Assembly (NCBI GenBank): GCA_937862825.1
Contig: CALMEF010000033.1
Span: 1-34,996 of the forward strand
Direction: 5' to 3'
Length of the DNA: 34,996 nucleotides
Source of the DNA: an uncultured Armatimonadota bacterium
Lineage (GTDB): Bacteria; Armatimonadota; Fimbriimonadia; Fimbriimonadales; Fimbriimonadaceae
This document shows positions 32,577 to 34,996 of the stretch, piece by piece (within the stretch, counting starts at the first letter, position 1; the number at the start of each line of letters is the position of its first letter). A model generated the notes under the pieces. The model made no database searches and was not told where the DNA came from. It saw nothing but the letters and a program-made list of their open reading frames with translations. A program made the position numbers and the translations under genes.

Positions 32577-33041
32577 GTGGAAGTAGACAAGGCAACACAT
32601 CGAAGGCTCGCTGTCGATCTGTTCAACTCGTGTTGGACGATCATGGGTCAGGAGTCCCGGAGCAAAGTAGACAATGATCTCCTCGAAAGGTCAGCAATGG
32701 CCTCGCTCTACCATTGGAGCGTAGTAGGCGACGCTACCAACCTATCCATTGGCGAGTGGATGGCGTCAAGAGTGCATGTCGTATTGGGTAACAAGGAGGA
32801 AGCCCTGCGCCATGCGGAGCGGTGTCTGGAGATAACTCAAAACGCAGGGTTAGAGGACTTTTACCTTGCGTTCGCCTATGAGGCCAGAGCGCGAGCACAT
32901 GCTCAACTTGGAAACGTAGAGGATTGTCGCTCGGATCAGGAGCGTGCGACCGCTGTCGCGATTGATGAGGCCGAAGACAAGGAGATTTTCGAAAAAGACT
33001 TCTTCGGGAACGACTGGTTTGGCCTGACACCAGCCCGTTAA
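32577..33041 (+). CDS. TPR-like protein of unknown function
   Basis: 154 residues, all-alpha. A conserved-looking N-terminal part reads DLFNSCWTIMGQESRSKVDND, and the middle has YHWSVVGDATNLSIGEWMASRVHVVLGN, with two helix pairs spaced like tetratricopeptide repeats (GNKEEALRHAERCLEITQNAG and EARARAHAQLGNVEDCRSDQE). No membrane segment or signal peptide. I believe this matches a family of small hypothetical proteins, function unknown. The GTG at 32577 is the first possible start after the divergent gene; TATTCT lies 7 nt upstream. It probably ends before a nested hairpin at 33047. Confidence 0.7.
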   Translation: MEVDKATHRRLAVDLFNSCWTIMGQESRSKVDNDLLERSAMASLYHWSVVGDATNLSIGEWMASRVHVVLGNKEEALRHAERCLEITQNAGLEDFYLAFAYEARARAHAQLGNVEDCRSDQERATAVAIDEAEDKEIFEKDFFGNDWFGLTPAR

Positions 33042-33046
33042 AGTAC

Positions 33047-33104
33047 AAAGAAGGCCTCAGAGAGTTGCTAAGGGGAGAGCAAATGCAACCTCGAGACCTT
33101 CTTT
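33047..33104 (+). other. Nested stem-loop in the gap before metH
   Basis: Outer stem AAAGAAGG/CCTTCTTT (33047-33054 with 33097-33104), CTC/GAG (33056-33058 with 33093-33095) and inner stem GTTGC/GCAAC (33064-33068 with 33085-33089) fold one on another. The loop exposes AAGGGGAGAG, a strong Shine-Dalgarno for the ATG at 33083, which itself lies in the 3' part of the inner stem. The tail (TTTCTGCTTACTG) is only weakly T-rich, so a terminator for the upstream gene is possible but not convincing. Confidence 0.4.
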
Positions 33105-33223
33105 CTGCTTACTGTTATACGCCAATTTGTTTTACCAGAGGATCATTTGGTTGCGAGTTTGGACGCAATTCCCAGTTTCAGGTTCAAATGAGTTCAAAAA
33201 GGTATTCTGTTGAACCTGAATGA
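33083..33223 (+). CDS. Possible small ORF (46 residues) coupled to metH
   Basis: ATG with GGGGAG 5 nt upstream, 46 codons, ending in a TGA that overlaps the metH ATG (ATGA), the junction style used within operons in this window. The sequence (MQPRDLLSAYCYTPICF...) has three Cys, no signal peptide and no family I know. It could be a leader peptide or small protein; chance is also possible because the region is a structured leader. Confidence 0.3.
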   Translation: MQPRDLLSAYCYTPICFTRGSFGCEFGRNSQFQVQMSSKRYSVEPE

Positions 33224-33228
33224 ACTCA
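33177..33228 (+). promoter_or_regulatory. Two interleaved perfect inverted repeats around the metH start codon
   Basis: TTCAGGTTCAA (33177-33187) pairs with TTGAACCTGAA (33210-33220), 11 bp; TGAGTTCA (33189-33196) pairs with TGAACTCA (33221-33228), 8 bp. The 3' arms adjoin each other and together cover the ATG at 33220-33222. As RNA, the two stems compete. As DNA, they flank a TATTCT hexamer (33203-33208). Either would control metH expression. Confidence 0.5.
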
Positions 33229-34866
33229 GACAAGACCTGCACTTACGATCCGCTTCACGCCTTGATGGCGCGATTCGAGAACGTTAAGATTACGGACGCT
33301 TCAGTTGATCCGTTTCAAGGTCTATCGATTGAAGATGCGCTCAAGAAGCACATCATTGATGGAATCAAGAAGAACCTTGAGTCCCATCTTCAGGAAGCAC
33401 TAAAGAAGTACCAGCCACTCGAGATCATCAACGAAGTCCTGCTTGACGGCATGAAAACGGTTGGGGAGTTGTTCGGCGCTGGCAAAATGCAACTGCCCTT
33501 CGTGTTACAAAGTGCGGAGGTCATGAAGGCTGCAGTAAAGATTCTTGAGCCGCTAATGGAAAAGGTCGAAGGCTCTGAAAAGGGCTCGATTCTTCTTGCC
33601 ACTGTGGCAGGAGATGTCCACGACATCGGGAAAAACCTGGTGGACATCATCCTGAGTAACAACGGATATCGGGTGGTCAATATTGGGATTAAGCAGCCCA
33701 TTAACGCCATCCTTGACGCTGCCTTGGAACAAAAGTGCGATGCGATTGGAATGAGCGGACTGTTGGTTAAGAGCACCGTAATCATGAAGGAAAATCTGCT
33801 GGAGATGAATGATCGTGGACTCCACTCCTTTCCAGTGATTCTTGGAGGGGCGGCATTAACCCGAGCCTATGTCGAGCAGGACCTCCGCTCGCTCTATCAT
33901 GGTCAAGTCTTCTATGCCCAAGATGCCTTTGAGGGTCTGCGGCTCATGGGAGAGCTTGGGGAGAGAGACGCCAAGCCCGAAGAACGCACGAGAGTGTCCT
34001 CCCATCGCCTTCCGGGCGGTGATCCAAGTCTTTACGTCTTTGATGGCGTCAGATCGGAAATCACTCCAGCAGAACCGCCGAAGTTGCCGTTTTATGGTGC
34101 CAGGCGTCGCGACCGGTTTGACATTCACGAGATTTACAAGTACATCAACCCGATCGCTTTGTTCCGGGGTCAGTGGCAGTTCAAGCGAGCCGAGGGCATG
34201 TCGAATCCAGAGTTCGACCAATGGCTTATAGAAAACGTTACGCCGGTTTTCGAGCGTCTCCAACGTGAACTAGCTGGAGTCATGAAGCCAAAGGTCAAAT
34301 GGGGTTACTTCCCGTGCCGATCTGACGGGAATGACTTGATCATCTACCACGAAGACCAGACAACCGAGCGCCTTCGGTTCACGTTCCCAAGGCAGCGAGA
34401 TCAGCGACGCCTCTGTTTGGCTGACTTCTTTGCCAACCTGGACTCACCGCAGCCCGATGTCGTTGGTTTCCACGTCGTCACTGTTGGTAGCGAGGTCTCG
34501 GAACTTGAGCGAAGGGCATTTGCTGATGGCAACTATCGTGACTATCTCTATATCCATGGGATGGGCGTTGAGACTGCGGAGGCCCTCGCCGAATACTGGC
34601 ACCAGCAAATCCGGCGAGAGATGGGCATAGACGACCAAGAACCGAGCGACTTGAAACTCCTATTCAGCGCGAAGTACCACGGCGCTCGCTACTCGTTTGG
34701 CTACCCCGCATGTCCAAACCTTGACGACCAAGCCAAATTATTCGAACTCCTCCAACCTGAAGACATCGGTTTGGAACTCAGTGAGGAGTGCATGTTAATC
34801 CCCGAGCAGTCAACGAGTGCGATCATCGTTCACCATCCCGAAGCGAAATACTTCAACGTCCGCTAA
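33220..34866 (+). CDS. metH: Cobalamin-dependent methionine synthase, B12-binding and activation half (split MetH)
   Basis: 548 residues, equal to the C-terminal half of full-length MetH (E. coli 1227). Order: a short lead-in (DPLHALMARFE), the four-helix cap domain (about 36-118), the Rossmann B12-binding domain with GDVHDIGKNLV (Asp132, His134, Gly137 in the DxHxxG motif that ligates cobalt), and the SAM-binding reactivation domain (about 285-548). The last has VTVGSEVSELERRAFADGN, YHGARYSFGYPACPN and HHPEAKYF. The homocysteine and methyltetrahydrofolate domains are missing, and nothing resembling them precedes it in the window; they must be encoded elsewhere. Start ATG at 33220 has no Shine-Dalgarno at normal spacing (GAACCTGA); it lies in the inverted repeats described above. 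No frameshift is visible. Confidence 0.92.
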   Translation: MNSDKTCTYDPLHALMARFENVKITDASVDPFQGLSIEDALKKHIIDGIKKNLESHLQEALKKYQPLEIINEVLLDGMKTVGELFGAGKMQLPFVLQSAEVMKAAVKILEPLMEKVEGSEKGSILLATVAGDVHDIGKNLVDIILSNNGYRVVNIGIKQPINAILDAALEQKCDAIGMSGLLVKSTVIMKENLLEMNDRGLHSFPVILGGAALTRAYVEQDLRSLYHGQVFYAQDAFEGLRLMGELGERDAKPEERTRVSSHRLPGGDPSLYVFDGVRSEITPAEPPKLPFYGARRRDRFDIHEIYKYINPIALFRGQWQFKRAEGMSNPEFDQWLIENVTPVFERLQRELAGVMKPKVKWGYFPCRSDGNDLIIYHEDQTTERLRFTFPRQRDQRRLCLADFFANLDSPQPDVVGFHVVTVGSEVSELERRAFADGNYRDYLYIHGMGVETAEALAEYWHQQIRREMGIDDQEPSDLKLLFSAKYHGARYSFGYPACPNLDDQAKLFELLQPEDIGLELSEECMLIPEQSTSAIIVHHPEAKYFNVR

Positions 34867-34869
34867 ACT
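34864..34869 (+). promoter_or_regulatory. -10 hexamer of the 34876 gene (leaderless)
   Basis: TAAACT, containing the metH stop codon, exactly 6 nt before the ATG at 34876. GGGGA is also present but too close to the ATG to be a normal SD. Confidence 0.35.
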
Positions 34870-34875
34870 GGGGAC

Positions 34876-34996
34876 ATGCTTCAACTATTGATGGCAGGCG
34901 CGATGACCTCCAGAATTGCAGCAAATGCTGCATCAGACTCAAGAGCGGTCGATTTTGCGGCAGAACGTGCCGTCATGCCTGTCGAGGCTCGAGTTG
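34876..34996 (+). CDS. Partial gene of unknown function (3' end outside window)
   Basis: An open frame of 40 codons from the ATG at 34876 runs off the window. The start reads MLQLLMAGAMTSRIAANAAS, Ala-rich with charged residues later (SRAVDFAAERAVMPVEARV). No family recognised. Starts 9 bases after the metH stop. Confidence 0.5.
   Translation, partial: MLQLLMAGAMTSRIAANAASDSRAVDFAAERAVMPVEARV

Noticed and set aside
33177-33228. H-type pseudoknot (SAM-II-like) at the metH start
   Set aside because: The two stems have no nucleotide between their 3' arms, so the strand crossing the 11-bp stem would have zero length; both cannot form fully. I describe competing stems instead. I also found no cobalamin-riboswitch landmark I could name.
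1-34996. tRNA, rRNA, CRISPR arrays, insertion sequences, prophage or toxin-antitoxin genes
   Set aside because: I looked for cloverleaf-like anticodon arms, repeat-spacer periodicity, transposase or integrase motifs and terminal inverted repeats and saw none.

Overview
The window reads as a compact, moderately GC-rich bacterial chromosome segment with about 30 protein genes, no RNA genes and no mobile elements. A PEP-CTERM protein, a pilMNOPQ cluster, secreted beta-rich proteins with a shared C-terminal domain, and genes that appear to lack leaders fit a Gram-negative-type (diderm) lineage such as Armatimonadota (Fimbriimonadia-like). That placement is inference from gene content, not from a marker-gene tree.

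Layout. 1-1834: 3' part of valS. 1861-4205: small lipoprotein, then a leftward tfoX-like / polysaccharide deacetylase / phosphodiester glycosidase (NAGPA) operon. 4318-7386: uridine-kinase-like gene, leftward DinG-type helicase, small membrane protein. 7500-9126: large secreted protein and a FmdB-type zinc ribbon protein. 9123-11904: leftward operon of a DUF1579-like protein, a second NAGPA enzyme and a lytic transglycosylase. 12041-18892: type IV pilus alignment/secretin operon (ExeA-like ATPase, HTH protein, pilM, pilN, pilO, pilP-like, pilQ) with a terminator. 19038-20132: leftward class I aldolase. 20230-24646: branched-chain amino acid type ABC transporter (binding protein, two permeases, one ATPase, no second ATPase). 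24643-26274: leftward urocanase. 26449-31955: secretome island with a paralogue of the 7500 protein, a 1160-residue GH13 amylase and a PEP-CTERM protein. 31952-33041: riboflavin synthase and a TPR-like protein, divergent. 33042-34866: a structured leader and the C-terminal half of MetH. 34876 to the end: a partial gene.

How the genes work together. Three themes recur. The first is envelope biology: two NAGPA genes beside cell-wall enzymes, and a pilus operon whose first gene is a secretin-assembly-type ATPase. The second is nutrient capture: secreted amylase, amino acid uptake, and histidine degradation. The third is very economical gene expression. Many genes have a -10-like hexamer ending exactly 6 nt before the start codon (leaderless mRNA signature), operon genes interlock by ATGA/TTGA/TAGTG overlaps, and three convergent pairs interlock at their stop codons. 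Against this background, the few genes with real leaders stand out: three secreted proteins have tandem hairpins just before the Shine-Dalgarno, and the split metH gene has nested and interleaved inverted repeats around its start codon. These leaders are the best candidates for undescribed regulation here.
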